Below are positions 26,092 through 35,169 of a DNA stretch of 57,402 nt, one piece after another. Every line of letters begins with the position of its first letter. The stretch's first letter is position 1. The notes below the pieces were generated by a model. That model was not told where the DNA came from. It searched no databases and worked only from the letters and a program-made list of their open reading frames with translations. The DNA lies in contig CASBRD010000229.1 of NCBI GenBank assembly GCA_949128025.1, positions 1-57,402 on the forward strand, in the 5' to 3' direction. The position numbers and the translations under genes are program-made. The DNA is from Oscillatoriales cyanobacterium PMM_0008. GTDB lineage: Bacteria > Cyanobacteriota > Cyanobacteriia > Cyanobacteriales > Aerosakkonemataceae.

Positions 26092-27543
26092 TCAGCTTTC
26101 AGAGCAACTTTGCAATAACTTTCTGTTGTGTTCCAGCGACACACTACGAACTAAGTTATGTTGTCCCAAAACTAGCTTTTGATTATGGTTAAGTGATTCT
26201 TCAACTAAATATCGATTCCTTAACTCATCTAAAGCTTTCTCTTGTCGCTCTTGGCTACATTCTCGGTCTTCTAAACATTCTACCAAGTCTGCCAACTGCA
26301 TCAGCCAACCTTCTTGTTGTACGGGAATGCGATATACTGAAGCAGCGCAAATCAAAATGTAAGCATCCTTCACCTGCTTTTCCAATCGATTAAATACATC
26401 TCTAAACCGATTTATATTGACTTGTATTCGCACTTGACTGGTAAGCTTATGTAATTCCCATTCATCTTTTTCGCCTACGATTATTCCTCCTTCTGCTTCC
26501 GCCAATGCGTTTTCTACATCTACTATCTTACTGCTGACTTCATTCCAATATGCTTGCACTTTTCCATCGAAAGATTCCCAAATTTCCCCGATAATCACCC
26601 GCAAAACTAGGGGATGTCCTTTGTAAGCTTTGCCAATTCGTAATAATATATTTCTATCTGGTGAATTCTGACTGATATCTAAACCTGTGATATCGAACAA
26701 AGCCTCTTGTTCGGATTGGCTTAGTCCATATAAAACTTGACGATGCCAAAAACTTTTGTAGCGGAAATCTACCAGCTTAACTGGCAAATCCAGAGAAGTA
26801 ACTATTATCCGACTTTGGCAAGATTCTGCTGACAATAAGCTCAGAAAAAATTTTTCCCACCACTCGTCAGCAAAATCACCCCAGCCGTCTTCGTGATTAC
26901 CAGTCAGCAGTCTTTCCAAAGAATCAATAAGTACTAGCACTTGATTCTCTCGTAGGTGCTTCACTAACCTCTGCAATAATCTTTCTGGATTTTTATCCTC
27001 TGGTGCAATTTTGTATCCCCACTCGATCAGCCATGAAGCAGCAACGCTTGCAAAGTCTCTGGCTTTATCTTCGTAGTCAAAATTTGCTCTACAAAATCTG
27101 TTTTTCCAGTCTTCCTGAAACCAGTCTTGCAACTTCAAAGCCAATTTTTCAGCCAGAGTAGTTTTGCCCATTCCTGTCAGTCCAAGAATGAGTAATAGAC
27201 GACAGGAACCGCGAATTTTTTCGCTTAGTTCTTTGACCAGGTTTTCGCGACCTACCCAAGAAGAATCATAGGCAAAAAAATCTTCTGGTAAACTAAACTC
27301 GGACAAATTACCGCCATTCTGCTTAACTGATTTGGTAATTTCTCGCTTATCTAGTCCCAGCGCTTCACAAATTTCTTCAAATTTCGAGACATAGACAGGT
27401 TTGCTGTTGATGAAGTTGCTAATGGTCGATAGAGCTATCCCTAGATGCGCGGCTAAGTCTCCCTGCGTCAGAAAACCGTTACGCTCAAGCGCTGATAAGA
27501 CATCTGGCTTGTGGTCTGGATGGATCTTGATTGAGCGTGGCAT
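26092..27543 (-). CDS. HTH plus NB-ARC STAND ATPase
   Basis: The 483-residue protein starts with an Xre-like helix-turn-helix (about 10-70: LTQGDLAAHLGIALSTISNF). An NB-ARC P-loop domain follows, with Walker A GLTGMGKT (121-128), Walker B VLVLIDSLERLL (about 215-226) and winged-helix-like sequence to the end. No effector or repeat sensor is fused. Downstream genes encode a Uma2 nuclease and a TPR protein, so the complete STAND machine may be spread over three polypeptides. An array of TCAG-centred repeats lies 55-115 bases upstream and could be bound by its HTH domain. Confidence 0.85.
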   Translation of the reverse strand: MPRSIKIHPDHKPDVLSALERNGFLTQGDLAAHLGIALSTISNFINSKPVYVSKFEEICEALGLDKREITKSVKQNGGNLSEFSLPEDFFAYDSSWVGRENLVKELSEKIRGSCRLLLILGLTGMGKTTLAEKLALKLQDWFQEDWKNRFCRANFDYEDKARDFASVAASWLIEWGYKIAPEDKNPERLLQRLVKHLRENQVLVLIDSLERLLTGNHEDGWGDFADEWWEKFFLSLLSAESCQSRIIVTSLDLPVKLVDFRYKSFWHRQVLYGLSQSEQEALFDITGLDISQNSPDRNILLRIGKAYKGHPLVLRVIIGEIWESFDGKVQAYWNEVSSKIVDVENALAEAEGGIIVGEKDEWELHKLTSQVRIQVNINRFRDVFNRLEKQVKDAYILICAASVYRIPVQQEGWLMQLADLVECLEDRECSQERQEKALDELRNRYLVEESLNHNQKLVLGQHNLVRSVSLEHNRKLLQSCSES

Positions 27544-27597
27544 GGCTCATCCCGCCAAATTTACCAAAAATGGATCAATCTCTATTCTAAACGCAGG

Positions 27598-27658
27598 TCA
27601 GTCACGAAGTCAGGTATCAACTCAGTTATCAACTCAGGTAGCTCAGATTCGTACTCAG
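27598..27658. promoter_or_regulatory. Array of six TCAG-centred repeats between divergent genes
   Basis: TCAG occurs at 27598, 27610, 27622, 27634, 27643 and 27655, spaced 12, 12, 12, 9 and 12 bases. The unit TATCAACTCAG(T/G) is repeated exactly twice. The array lies between the STAND gene and the divergent small gene at 27740. Regular spacing near one helical turn suggests cooperative protein binding on one DNA face, or simply a short tandem repeat. Confidence 0.45.
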
Positions 27659-27739
27659 TAAATCCTTAACCATAATCGAATAGTGCAGCTAAAAAGCTAT
27701 CAGTTGTTGATCGCTATCTCAGGAAGCGCTTAAGAAACA

Positions 27740-28015
27740 ATGCTTGTCACGACTAAAGATATCGAAAAGTTGATTCAAGACGCTAAGGCCGCAGGCGCTG
27801 ACCTTGCGGAAATTGATGAGCTTGAAGATCACTTATCAGAAATTAAGTCTGGAAAGTTGATGTTTATCCCAGATAGTGCTTTCAGTTATCAGAAAATTGA
27901 AAAAGACAGTACTAAGGTTATTTGTTTGTCCACTGTCCCAGTCTCAGCAGATGATGACGATGATTTTGAGGGAGTAAGTTTCAAGCCTCTTAAACCTCCT
28001 TTCGCTCCCAAGTAA
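27740..28015 (+). CDS. Acidic 91-residue protein of unknown function
   Basis: The protein begins MLVTTKDIEKLIQDAKAAGA and is helical and charged for about 40 residues. A short hydrophobic patch follows (KVICLSTVPVSA), then a run of five Asp (DDDDD) and a Pro/Lys tail (KPLKPPFAPK). A helical leader-like front with a distinct tail is reminiscent of precursor or substrate proteins, but no known family is recognised. It is followed by a terminator-like hairpin and then a zincin gene on the same strand. Confidence 0.6.
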   Translation: MLVTTKDIEKLIQDAKAAGADLAEIDELEDHLSEIKSGKLMFIPDSAFSYQKIEKDSTKVICLSTVPVSADDDDDFEGVSFKPLKPPFAPK

Positions 28016-28048
28016 CATGATAACTTGAAAATATCAAAAAATATAAGT

Positions 28049-28079
28049 ACCTAGCAAATGTACCTAATACTTGCTAGGT
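28049..28079 (+). terminator. Terminator-like hairpin between the small acidic gene and the zincin gene
   Basis: Nine-base arms ACCTAGCAA (28049-28057) and TTGCTAGGT (28071-28079) with a 13-base loop are followed by a T-rich TGTTTTAT. As an intrinsic terminator or attenuator it would make the first gene more abundant than the second. The loop is long, so strength is uncertain. Confidence 0.5.
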
Positions 28080-28110
28080 TGTTTTATAGTTTGCAAATGG
28101 AGAATAGGCA

Positions 28111-28710
28111 TTGCGCGTAATAGACCATACTGGCAATTTTAGCCAACCAGAGTTACAAGAGTTAGCTAATTTTGTCCTCAACGATTTACTCTCTACGAAT
28201 GTAGATATTGAATGGCTTGATGTCATAAGAATTCGCGAAGATACTCGCAGTGGTTATCGAGGATATTGGAAGTTTAAATTACATTTTGATGACCAAAATC
28301 GAATTGACGGAATTGTAGCTGTAGTTGTCCTAAACTATTACTATGTAAAAACACTCTCTCCACCAAGTAGACTGGACGTTCTAAAAGAGGTATTAGCTCA
28401 TGAGTACGGACATCACTGGACTCTATCATACTTTCTAATAAATCAACATATTATCGATTTATGGAAGGAAAGGATGCCGATAGAATACTATCAGCTTCGA
28501 GGTTTAAACAATCAAGATCATGTTTGTGACTACTCCCAAGGTTGGCACTGTTGTGACAAAGAGATTATTGCTGAAGATTATCGAGTGCTATTTTCTCCAG
28601 CACCTTACAACGAGAATCATAGAATGGTAGGCAATTATGGTTATGCTAGTATACTTGCTCTGCCTAGCCCGGAAGTTGAAAATTACATAGAGAATCTAAA
28701 TACTCTGTAA
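28111..28710 (+). CDS. Small zinc metallopeptidase-like protein (HEYGH)
   Basis: The 199-residue protein has a zincin motif HEYGH (97-101) within VLKEVLAHEYGHHWTLSYF. A downstream EIIAEDYRVLF (151-161) could give the third zinc ligand (Glu151 or Glu155). A Cys-containing segment (HVCDYSQGWHCC, 137-148) lies between them. It lacks a signal peptide and is close to a minimal peptidase domain. The start is TTG at 28111, with a GGAG-type site upstream. Pairing with the acidic small protein suggests that protein could be its substrate or regulator; this is inference. Confidence 0.7.
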   Translation: MRVIDHTGNFSQPELQELANFVLNDLLSTNVDIEWLDVIRIREDTRSGYRGYWKFKLHFDDQNRIDGIVAVVVLNYYYVKTLSPPSRLDVLKEVLAHEYGHHWTLSYFLINQHIIDLWKERMPIEYYQLRGLNNQDHVCDYSQGWHCCDKEIIAEDYRVLFSPAPYNENHRMVGNYGYASILALPSPEVENYIENLNTL

Positions 28711-28829
28711 ATAGTCTGTCGTTCCCCCACCCATCTATCCAATTTCCCCCAATTCTCTACTATTAGCTAGAGGCGATCGGCCCTTAAATGTGGCATATTT
28801 GCCTAAATAAAGTACAAAGAGCCACAATT

Positions 28830-29354
28830 ATGGGACTTTTAGACCAAATCTTGAATTCAGTCAGCAATTCCGACCAACAAGGCAGTACAGGTCAGCTTGC
28901 TACCATTCTCAGCACCGTGCAGCAGCTCGGCGATGGCTATGGTGCCGACCCCTCAACCGTGCAAACCGCCTTGTCTGTGGTGGGAAATCATGTTCGCTCC
29001 GCCTTACAGCAGAAGCAAGCCACAGAAGGCTTTGAGCAAGCGCAGAGCCTTGTGAATCAATATAGCGGCACTTACCCTAACTCCCAAGCCGTCGATGCTC
29101 TTTTCGGATCTCATCAGGTGCAGCAAATCGTGCAGACAATCACACAAAGGACGGGATTCGATGCTGGCATGATTCAAGAAATGCTGCCGGTATTGGTTCC
29201 CCTGGTACTGAATTTACTGCAAACTGGCTCAAATTCTCAAAATCCTCAGCAGGGGTCAAATCCAGTGCTGAATTCTTTCCTAGATGCTGATAAAGATGGC
29301 GATATCGATATCGCTGATGCTATGGGGATGGCAGGTCGCTTTCTGAGTCAGTAG
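28830..29354 (+). CDS. DUF937-type protein with a Ca-binding loop
   Basis: The 174-residue protein begins MGLLDQILNSVSNSDQQGS and has helical repeats of DUF937 style (ATILSTVQQLGDGYGADPS, VQQIVQTITQRTGFD, MLPVLVPLVLNLLQ). It ends with an EF-hand-like loop DADKDGDIDIADAM. DUF937 proteins are bacterial proteins of unclear role, some secreted or cell-surface. The ATG at 28830 was preferred over an upstream frame start at 28788, which lacks family similarity. Confidence 0.8.
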   Translation: MGLLDQILNSVSNSDQQGSTGQLATILSTVQQLGDGYGADPSTVQTALSVVGNHVRSALQQKQATEGFEQAQSLVNQYSGTYPNSQAVDALFGSHQVQQIVQTITQRTGFDAGMIQEMLPVLVPLVLNLLQTGSNSQNPQQGSNPVLNSFLDADKDGDIDIADAMGMAGRFLSQ

Positions 29355-29663
29355 CTGTTAGATCGATTTTGTCAAAAGTCATTGGTCATTAGTCATTTGT
29401 TGACTACACTCACTCCGAGTCTAGTTTGAGGTCAACACTCAAGAGTTGATTTCGTCCTACATGGCGAGGGATGTAGCAAAAAGGAATGACTTTTGACTCT
29501 TGACTAATGACAAACTAATCAAATCTTCGTTAAATTTTAGCTAGATAATTTTGGATTTTGGACTATTGCTTATTTAATCCAAAATCCTCTCTTGCGAAGG
29601 TGGGCATCGTGACGGGAACCGCCAAGACGCCCACTTCGCGCAAAATCTAAAATCTAAAATCCA
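29355..29663. other. Intergenic region with heptamer repeats and a hairpin
   Basis: This is a 309-base gap between convergent genes. It contains dispersed copies of cyanobacterial heptamer-type repeats (GTCATTA / TTTTGAC units near 29380-29400 and 29485-29515). An imperfect hairpin lies at 29594-29639 with arms GCGAAG(G)TGGGC and GCCCACTTCGC. Short AAAATCT repeats surround the hairpin. No gene is seen. Confidence 0.6.
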
Positions 29664-30575
29664 CTACCAATGGGCTTGTGGCCCTGCCCAGGTATTAGCG
29701 ACGCTGCGACCGAAGACGATCGGTTGATCTTTTTTTGCCGCCACAGTTTGACCGCCCAGATTAACTGCCCATAAGGGCGGCTTAACGTCACCTAATTCGC
29801 CAGCACGGAAAAGAACTTGGTCGGGTTTGGTTTGACTCCAACCTAACAAGACGGCTTGGCTGTATTCGATTTTACTGGGAGAGAGGGTTTTGGCACGATT
29901 CTGCTGCCGATCCCAGACAACGGCGTAGTCGGAAGCATCGGATGTGTTAAATTGGCCTTCAAATTGCCGTGCCAAAAGCCGATCGCCCTTTTGAGACCAA
30001 GAGACAGGCATCAAAATCGAAATCACCCCTAGCATATCGGCTGGTTCATTTTTCTTCAACGGATTATTTGCCAAGGGAGAATTAGCACTCACCGTCCGCA
30101 AATTCCCTGTAGCCAGATTTTCCACAAACATCACGCTACTGACGCGACTCTTGTACATTTCCGACTTCACTTGGATTTGAATGCGGCTGTAGGCTGCGTA
30201 CTGACCATCTGGGGAAACCAGGGACGGGGTGCGATAGAAGCGTACCCCAGCACCTTTGGCTGAACTGACCTGTTCTTGAGTTGTCAATATCCAATTCCAC
30301 GGAACGGGATGAGGGCTATCAAGCGGGTCAGTTTGCTGTGGTTCGGAGCTAGTAGGAGCGGCAGTAGGGACTGCTAGAGCGTAGCGGGACGCCCCTGCGA
30401 CCTTCGCTTTTTGCAAGCGCAGCTTACCGGGTGACGCGCCCTCCTTGACAAGCTTTTTAGCCAAGGCAGATGAGTTAAAGCTGACTATCCCCGAAACCAT
30501 GAGGAGTATAGCCGCCAGGGTTACCTGGTATGGTTTTGTGGGTCGCCATCCACGAAGCAATGGGTGTTGGAACAT
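29664..30575 (-). CDS. Exported TolB-like/PD40 protein of unknown function
   Basis: The 303-residue protein has an N-terminal signal or anchor helix (about 18-38: YQVTLAAILLMVSGIVSF) with an Ala-Leu-Ala region after it, so it is probably periplasmic. The rest contains beta-propeller-like segments (SLVSPDGQYAAYSRIQIQV, PVSWSQKGDRLLARQFEG, LLGWSQTKPDQVLFRAGEL), as in TolB/PD40 proteins. Similar unnamed proteins are found across cyanobacteria. It is transcribed alone and divergently from the OmpA-like gene. Confidence 0.75.
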   Translation of the reverse strand: MFQHPLLRGWRPTKPYQVTLAAILLMVSGIVSFNSSALAKKLVKEGASPGKLRLQKAKVAGASRYALAVPTAAPTSSEPQQTDPLDSPHPVPWNWILTTQEQVSSAKGAGVRFYRTPSLVSPDGQYAAYSRIQIQVKSEMYKSRVSSVMFVENLATGNLRTVSANSPLANNPLKKNEPADMLGVISILMPVSWSQKGDRLLARQFEGQFNTSDASDYAVVWDRQQNRAKTLSPSKIEYSQAVLLGWSQTKPDQVLFRAGELGDVKPPLWAVNLGGQTVAAKKDQPIVFGRSVANTWAGPQAHW

Positions 30576-30813
30576 TTATAAATCTCTATAAAGCGTTTTT
30601 TTGTGTGAGGACGAACACCCAAGCGCTCTTTGAGCTTGTTTATCTTTTATTTATATCAGGCGAAGGATGTTTTAACTTGCAAATTCCATAATCTTTTTAA
30701 TTTTTTAACTGCTGTTTGCCAAACTAAATACATTCAGGATCGGATGCCAACATCAGCGAATTAGAGATAATATCGCAGATGCTAGGTTGGCTTTATTGTT
30801 CAAGAGTGTTCGG

Positions 30814-31701
30814 ATGAGGGAAACGAACGTGAAGGAATATTCAGATGAATCAACAGGCTTTGGCCGATTTTTACTGGTTTTGCTATTCAGATTGCTACTT
30901 TTGGCAGTAGGAGGCGTAATAGCGGCGCTTTTGGGGGTGGCGATCGCAACTGTGCGTCCCGGTACGACACCAAATAAGCCAATGGTTGCGAAATTGTTGC
31001 AACTTCCCGGCGATATGAAAAACCCGCCTACTACCCCCAACAATGCTACTCCCACAGAACAGACCAGTCCTGAGTCTGAAGCGGCGGCTGTTCCGACCGC
31101 ACCAAAGCTGACGGCAGAACAGAGACAGAAATTGCAAGCGGAACTAAACCAGTTGCAGGCACAGTTGAAGAGTTTGCGCGATCGCACCGCCGCCTTGGAA
31201 AGCAGGGTGGGCAGCAGTGCTTCCACCGAAGCCCTGGAAACGCGAATCCAAGTTCTCACCCAGCAACTCAAAGCAACTCCCAAACCGCAACAGACTAGGG
31301 AAGCAGCAGCAGAAGTCGATCGAGTACCTTCCACCATTTCCACGTCTCTGATTTCTCCAGACACCCTGACAGCGACACTGCCCAGCGACGCCTTGTTCCA
31401 AGACAGCGATGCTACTTTGCGTCCAGAGGCACGCCTAATTTTGGACAAGCTGGTCGCCGAATTGCAAAATTACCCAACCGCAACTATCCGCATTGCTGCC
31501 CACACCGATGGCGCTGGAGAAGCAAAGAACAATCGAGTCCTATCCTTTCGGCAAGCTCAAGCGGTTGAACAGTATCTATCCCGTCTTAAAAACCGCTTGT
31601 TTGTGGTGGGGTACGGAGAAACTCGCCCTCTTGCTCCCAACGATACCAAAATCAACCTCCAACGTAACCGCCGGGTGGAAATTTCCGTTGAGAGTCAATA
31701 G
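30814..31701 (+). CDS. OmpA-family peptidoglycan-binding protein
   Basis: The 295-residue protein has an N-terminal membrane helix (about 19-45), a Pro/Thr-rich linker and a coiled coil ([20 protein letters not shown]). The C-terminal OmpA-like domain has [20 protein letters not shown] and [22 protein letters not shown]. This domain binds diaminopimelate in peptidoglycan, so the protein likely links the inner membrane to the cell wall. ATG 30814 was preferred over the TTG at 30787. It precedes fmt by 20 bases and may share its transcript. Confidence 0.88.
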   Translation: MRETNVKEYSDESTGFGRFLLVLLFRLLLLAVGGVIAALLGVAIATVRPGTTPNKPMVAKLLQLPGDMKNPPTTPNNATPTEQTSPESEAAAVPTAPKLTAEQRQKLQAELNQLQAQLKSLRDRTAALESRVGSSASTEALETRIQVLTQQLKATPKPQQTREAAAEVDRVPSTISTSLISPDTLTATLPSDALFQDSDATLRPEARLILDKLVAELQNYPTATIRIAAHTDGAGEAKNNRVLSFRQAQAVEQYLSRLKNRLFVVGYGETRPLAPNDTKINLQRNRRVEISVESQ

Positions 31702-31721
31702 TCATTAGTCATTTGTTCTTT

Positions 31722-32726
31722 ATGAAAGTAATCTTTTTCGGCACTCCTCAGTTTGCAGTGCCTAGCTTGGAAAACTTGTTAAACCATCCCGATTTTGAGG
31801 TTGTGGCAGTTGTCACCCAACCGGATAAACGTCGGGGTCGCGGTAACGAGCTGATTCCCTCACCAGTGAAAAATGTTGCCTTGGCTCATCAATTACCAGT
31901 CTGGCAACCCCAGCGGGTTAAAAAAGATCCTGAAACGCGAAATCTGCTCAGACAAGCGCAGGCAGATGCGTTTGCAGTTGTAGCCTATGGGCAGATCCTT
32001 TCCCAAGAAATTCTGGATATGTCCAAGTTGGGTTGCATCAACGTTCACGGTTCGCTGCTGCCCAAGTACCGAGGTGCTGCACCGATTCAGTGGTGTCTCT
32101 ACAATGGCGAGATGGAAACGGGGATCGCCACGATGCTTATGGATGCTGGCATGGATACGGGTGCGATGCTGCTAAAAGCTAATTTACCCATTCTGCTGAT
32201 GGACAACAGCGAACAGCTAGCCCAGACGTTATCTGTGTTGGGGGCAGATTTGTTGGTGGAAACGCTGCTGAAGTTGGAAAGCGGGTCGCTTACTCCTATC
32301 CCTCAAGATTCGTCCCAAGCTACCTACGCACCGTTGATTAAAAAAGAAGATTACTGGCTTTCTTGGTCGCGATCGGCTTTTGAGTTACACAATCAGGTCA
32401 GAGGATTTTTCCCTGATTGCGTGGCAACTTTTCGGGGTGCGGCGTTGAAGATCTCCAGCACAGCACCCATTGCACCTGATTTTTGGTCACAGTTGCCCTC
32501 AGAATTGAGAGTGCTGGAGGAAAAATGGTTCGAGCTGTCTTCTGGTGCGGCACAACCGGGCGAGGTAGTGGCTATTGTTAAGGGAATTGGCCCGATCGTG
32601 CAAACGGTTGAGGGACTTTTGCTACTGCGGAAAGTGCAAGTGGCTGGTAAACGTCCGAAATCTGGTTTGGAGTTTGCCAACGGGATGCGTTTAGCAGTGG
32701 GAGAGGTCTTGGAAAACGGCCATTAG
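31722..32726 (+). CDS. fmt: Methionyl-tRNA formyltransferase
   Basis: The 334-residue enzyme formylates initiator Met-tRNA using 10-formyl-THF. The catalytic triad residues Asn107 and His109 ([19 protein letters not shown]) and Asp145 (DAGMDTGAM) match the known positions in the E. coli enzyme, and the C-terminal tRNA-binding barrel (about 210-334) is complete. The start codon is ATG 31722; an upstream in-frame TTG at 31713 is less likely. Confidence 0.97.
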   Translation: MKVIFFGTPQFAVPSLENLLNHPDFEVVAVVTQPDKRRGRGNELIPSPVKNVALAHQLPVWQPQRVKKDPETRNLLRQAQADAFAVVAYGQILSQEILDMSKLGCINVHGSLLPKYRGAAPIQWCLYNGEMETGIATMLMDAGMDTGAMLLKANLPILLMDNSEQLAQTLSVLGADLLVETLLKLESGSLTPIPQDSSQATYAPLIKKEDYWLSWSRSAFELHNQVRGFFPDCVATFRGAALKISSTAPIAPDFWSQLPSELRVLEEKWFELSSGAAQPGEVVAIVKGIGPIVQTVEGLLLLRKVQVAGKRPKSGLEFANGMRLAVGEVLENGH

Positions 32727-32742
32727 GGTAGGCGTCCATCTA

Positions 32743-33132
32743 CTATGCTGAGGATTTTTCGTAGAAGCGGCAGCGATCGCACGGCCCCTCTGGATTGACG
32801 GCACAGCGAATTAGTTCTGAACGTGCATTGAAGTGGCAATTGGCATCTCCCAGCACCCAGCGTCCCTCGATCAGGCTTCTTTCTGTAGGGCGCGGTGCAG
32901 ACTGTACGTACAGGGCAATTTTGTGCAACTTGTAGCGCCCTGACTTGAGTTGATAGCGGTGACGACGTTCTAAAACGGCGTAGGTTTTACCTTCCAAATC
33001 GAGATAGTTACCGGGTTGCGGTGTCCAGTCGAGATTCACGTTACCGAGGGACTGACGCGGATGCGTCAGAATCACCTCGGTTGGCAAAGAGTCTGGCTCC
33101 ATAGCTTCCTCTGGATGTATTGCAGACGACAT
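32743..33132 (-). CDS. DUF6464 family protein
   Basis: The 129-residue protein has the DUF6464 pattern: VILTHPRQSLGNVNLDWTPQ, PGNYLDLEGKTYAVLERRH, YQLKSGRYKLHKIALYVQ, and a C-terminal Cys cluster CAVNPEGPCDRC that could bind metal. It is found only in cyanobacteria as far as I know, with no assigned role. It is convergent with fmt, 16 bases away. Confidence 0.8.
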   Translation of the reverse strand: MSSAIHPEEAMEPDSLPTEVILTHPRQSLGNVNLDWTPQPGNYLDLEGKTYAVLERRHRYQLKSGRYKLHKIALYVQSAPRPTERSLIEGRWVLGDANCHFNARSELIRCAVNPEGPCDRCRFYEKSSA

Positions 33133-33198
33133 CTTTTAAGGTATCGCACTCAAAGCCTAGAGCCAGAGGGAAGAGGGAAAATGGTTACGGAGTAAGGG

Positions 33199-33396
33199 AT
33201 GGAAAAACCAGAGGTAAGAGTTGGAGTTGTCCTAACCGACGAAAGCGGTTGCTATACAAAAGATAAATTTACTGATGCGAAATACATGAAGGAATAATTG
33301 GCTGCAATGGCTAGAGAGCCAAATATCCAATCAGAAATCGCAGTAATTAACGAAGAGTTTGTCCTTGCTGAAATGGATGGTTTAGAAGGGCTATGA
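33199..33396 (+). pseudogene. Antitoxin-like remnant with an internal stop
   Basis: The ATG at 33199 opens a frame that stops at TAA 33295-33297, then continues LAAMAREPNIQSEIAVINEE, FVLAEMDGLEGL to TGA 33394-33396. The second half matches the C-terminal pattern of cyanobacterial antitoxins (EIQxEIxxINxEF--TEMDGL). The next frame starts ATGA-overlapped with MTIKR, the usual first residues of a MazF-type toxin, but then becomes antisense of the neighbouring gene. So this looks like the stump of an antitoxin/toxin operon. Recognition rests on short motifs only. Confidence 0.35.
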
Positions 33397-33434
33397 CCAT
33401 TAAGCGCGTGGTGGCGCGATCGCACATCCTCAAA

Positions 33435-33692
33435 TTAAGCATTTCCGTTCTCGATCGAGAAGGGATGCTCGCCTACTCCCAACTGCTTTTTGGTATTTTC
33501 CAACTGTTCCCAGAGCGCTTCAATGTCACTAAATGCCTGCTCTATCGAAAGCTTACCATTGCTTGCCAAGCAACTGATATAATTCACTCGTTGAGCAAAT
33601 TCCTGTAAATTCGCATTGAACACTAAATTTTCTGGGCTAACATCACCGTAGTATCGGCTTTTAGGATATAAAAAACTATAAATAGGTAACAT
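33435..33692 (-). CDS. DUF7219-like small protein
   Basis: The 85-residue protein MLPIYSFLYPKSRYYGDVSP, then ENLVFNANLQEFAQRVNYI, matches a small cyanobacterial family (FLYPxSRYxGxxxPENLxFNANLQEF). The C-terminal part has helical LSIEQAFSDIEALWEQLENT. Function unknown. I am moderately sure of the DUF number and more sure that the gene is real, because the sequence is well conserved in my memory of related genomes. Confidence 0.7.
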   Translation of the reverse strand: MLPIYSFLYPKSRYYGDVSPENLVFNANLQEFAQRVNYISCLASNGKLSIEQAFSDIEALWEQLENTKKQLGVGEHPFSIENGNA

Positions 33693-33905
33693 CTTTACCT
33701 CCTGGCATAAATTGCTTTTTACTTATACTTCTATTATTAGTCTCGTTCCGGATATTAATTAGTGATAGCAGTCAAGTGGTGTTGTGATAATAATCACCAT
33801 CTAAGCATTAGTAGCAGATTGCCGCTACCATCTGCCAAAAGTACCAAGGCACACCTAAAAGATCGATCGCATATTGTCAAGTTAGCATTGCTTAAGTTTG
33901 GTGAA

Positions 33906-33930
33906 AGCGATCTGGTTTCACCAGATCGCT
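33906..33930. terminator. Terminator-like hairpin near the 3' end of ald
   Basis: An 11-base perfect stem (AGCGATCTGGT / ACCAGATCGCT) with a three-base loop lies 26 bases past the ald stop. On the plus strand it is followed by CGCTCGTGATTTTTT. It may terminate transcription in either direction. It resembles the GATCTGGG palindromes near the VapBC cassette. Confidence 0.45.
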
Positions 33931-33955
33931 CGCTCGTGATTTTTTATGCCGAAAA

Positions 33956-35089
33956 TCAACGCTTCTTCTTACCGCCACCAGAACTACCTTTTTTGTCAGA
34001 AGGCTCAGCTAAATCTGGAAACACCTCCCGCACCGCCGGATGCACCAACTTGTGCTTCTGAACATTCAAACCCTTACCTAGCGCTGGGTCTAATTCCAGT
34101 GCTTTCATGCCACGATTAGCCAGTTTCAGAACATAGGGTAAAGTACTATTATTCAGAGCCTGAGTGGCAGTCCAAGGAACGGCTCCTGGCATATTTGGGA
34201 CACCGTAATGGACGACTCCTTCGTCGATGTAAACTGGATTGGTGTGAGAGGTGGGATGCAATGTTTCTATACAACCACCTTGGTCTACCGCCACATCGAC
34301 AATTACAGAACCGGGATACATTTTTTTGACAAAATCTCGCGATACGAGGATAGGGGCTTTCTTTCCCAGTACCAAAACCGCACCGATTAATAAATCGGTG
34401 TCTGGAACATTGGCTTCGATCGCAGATGGATTACTGTATAGCAATTCCACTCTGGAGCCAAAAAGTGTTTCCAGATAAGCTAAACGGTCTACATTCACAT
34501 CTAAAATTTGGACTCTAGCACCCATACCTATAGCAATCTTGGCAGCTTCCGTACCTACGACGCCACCGCCTAAAATCATTACTTTGCCCGGTCTGACTCC
34601 AGGAACACCTCCCAGGAGGACGCCTCGACCTCCTTGCTGTCTCTCCAGAAACCTTGCTCCGAATTGCACGGCTAGGCGTCCGGCGATGATGCTCATTGGG
34701 GTGAGGAGGGGGAGTTTGCCATCTGGCAATTCTACGGTTTCGTAGGCTATAGCACTGACTCCAGAATCAATTAGATGCTCGGTCAATACGCGATCGGCAG
34801 CCAAATGCAGATAAGTAAACAGTAACTGCTCTTTTTGGAGAAACTGGTACTCTGGTTTTAGCGGTTCTTTCACCTTGACCACCAGTTCCCTATTCCAGGC
34901 TTCTTCTGCTTTAGGCACAATTTTAGCCCCTGCCTGGATATAATCTTCATCCTTAAAACCCGCACCAGCACCGGCTGCTGTCTCTACAAACACAACATGA
35001 CCCGCTTCGTGCAACACCCGCACGCTACTCGGACTCAACCCTACCCGAAATTCCAGATCCTTCGTTTCTTTGGGAACGCCAATTTCCAT
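33956..35089 (-). CDS. ald: Alanine dehydrogenase
   Basis: The 377-residue NAD-dependent enzyme interconverts L-alanine and pyruvate plus ammonia. It has the N-terminal signature MEIGVPKETKDLEFRVGL, pyruvate-binding Lys74 (KVKEP) and catalytic His95 (YLHLAAD). The nucleotide-binding motif is GGGVVG (175-180), and catalytic Asp270 lies in DVAVDQGG. The C-terminus carries a short Lys/Gly-rich tail (SDKKGSSGGGKKKR) that is not part of the catalytic fold. It is divergent from the HLIP gene, separated by about 200 bases. Confidence 0.96.
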   Translation of the reverse strand: MEIGVPKETKDLEFRVGLSPSSVRVLHEAGHVVFVETAAGAGAGFKDEDYIQAGAKIVPKAEEAWNRELVVKVKEPLKPEYQFLQKEQLLFTYLHLAADRVLTEHLIDSGVSAIAYETVELPDGKLPLLTPMSIIAGRLAVQFGARFLERQQGGRGVLLGGVPGVRPGKVMILGGGVVGTEAAKIAIGMGARVQILDVNVDRLAYLETLFGSRVELLYSNPSAIEANVPDTDLLIGAVLVLGKKAPILVSRDFVKKMYPGSVIVDVAVDQGGCIETLHPTSHTNPVYIDEGVVHYGVPNMPGAVPWTATQALNNSTLPYVLKLANRGMKALELDPALGKGLNVQKHKLVHPAVREVFPDLAEPSDKKGSSGGGKKKR

Positions 35090-35169
35090 TTTTTACCTCA
35101 ATCTGACCTATACTTCCAGCTTAAGTCGGCTAGCCTTATCCCGGCTTTATGGCAGAGTGTCAATACTGG

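Noticed and set aside
30753-31448. 231-codon frame antisense to the OmpA-like gene
   Set aside because: Low-complexity Ser/Val/Gly sequence explained by the opposite strand of a well-defined gene.
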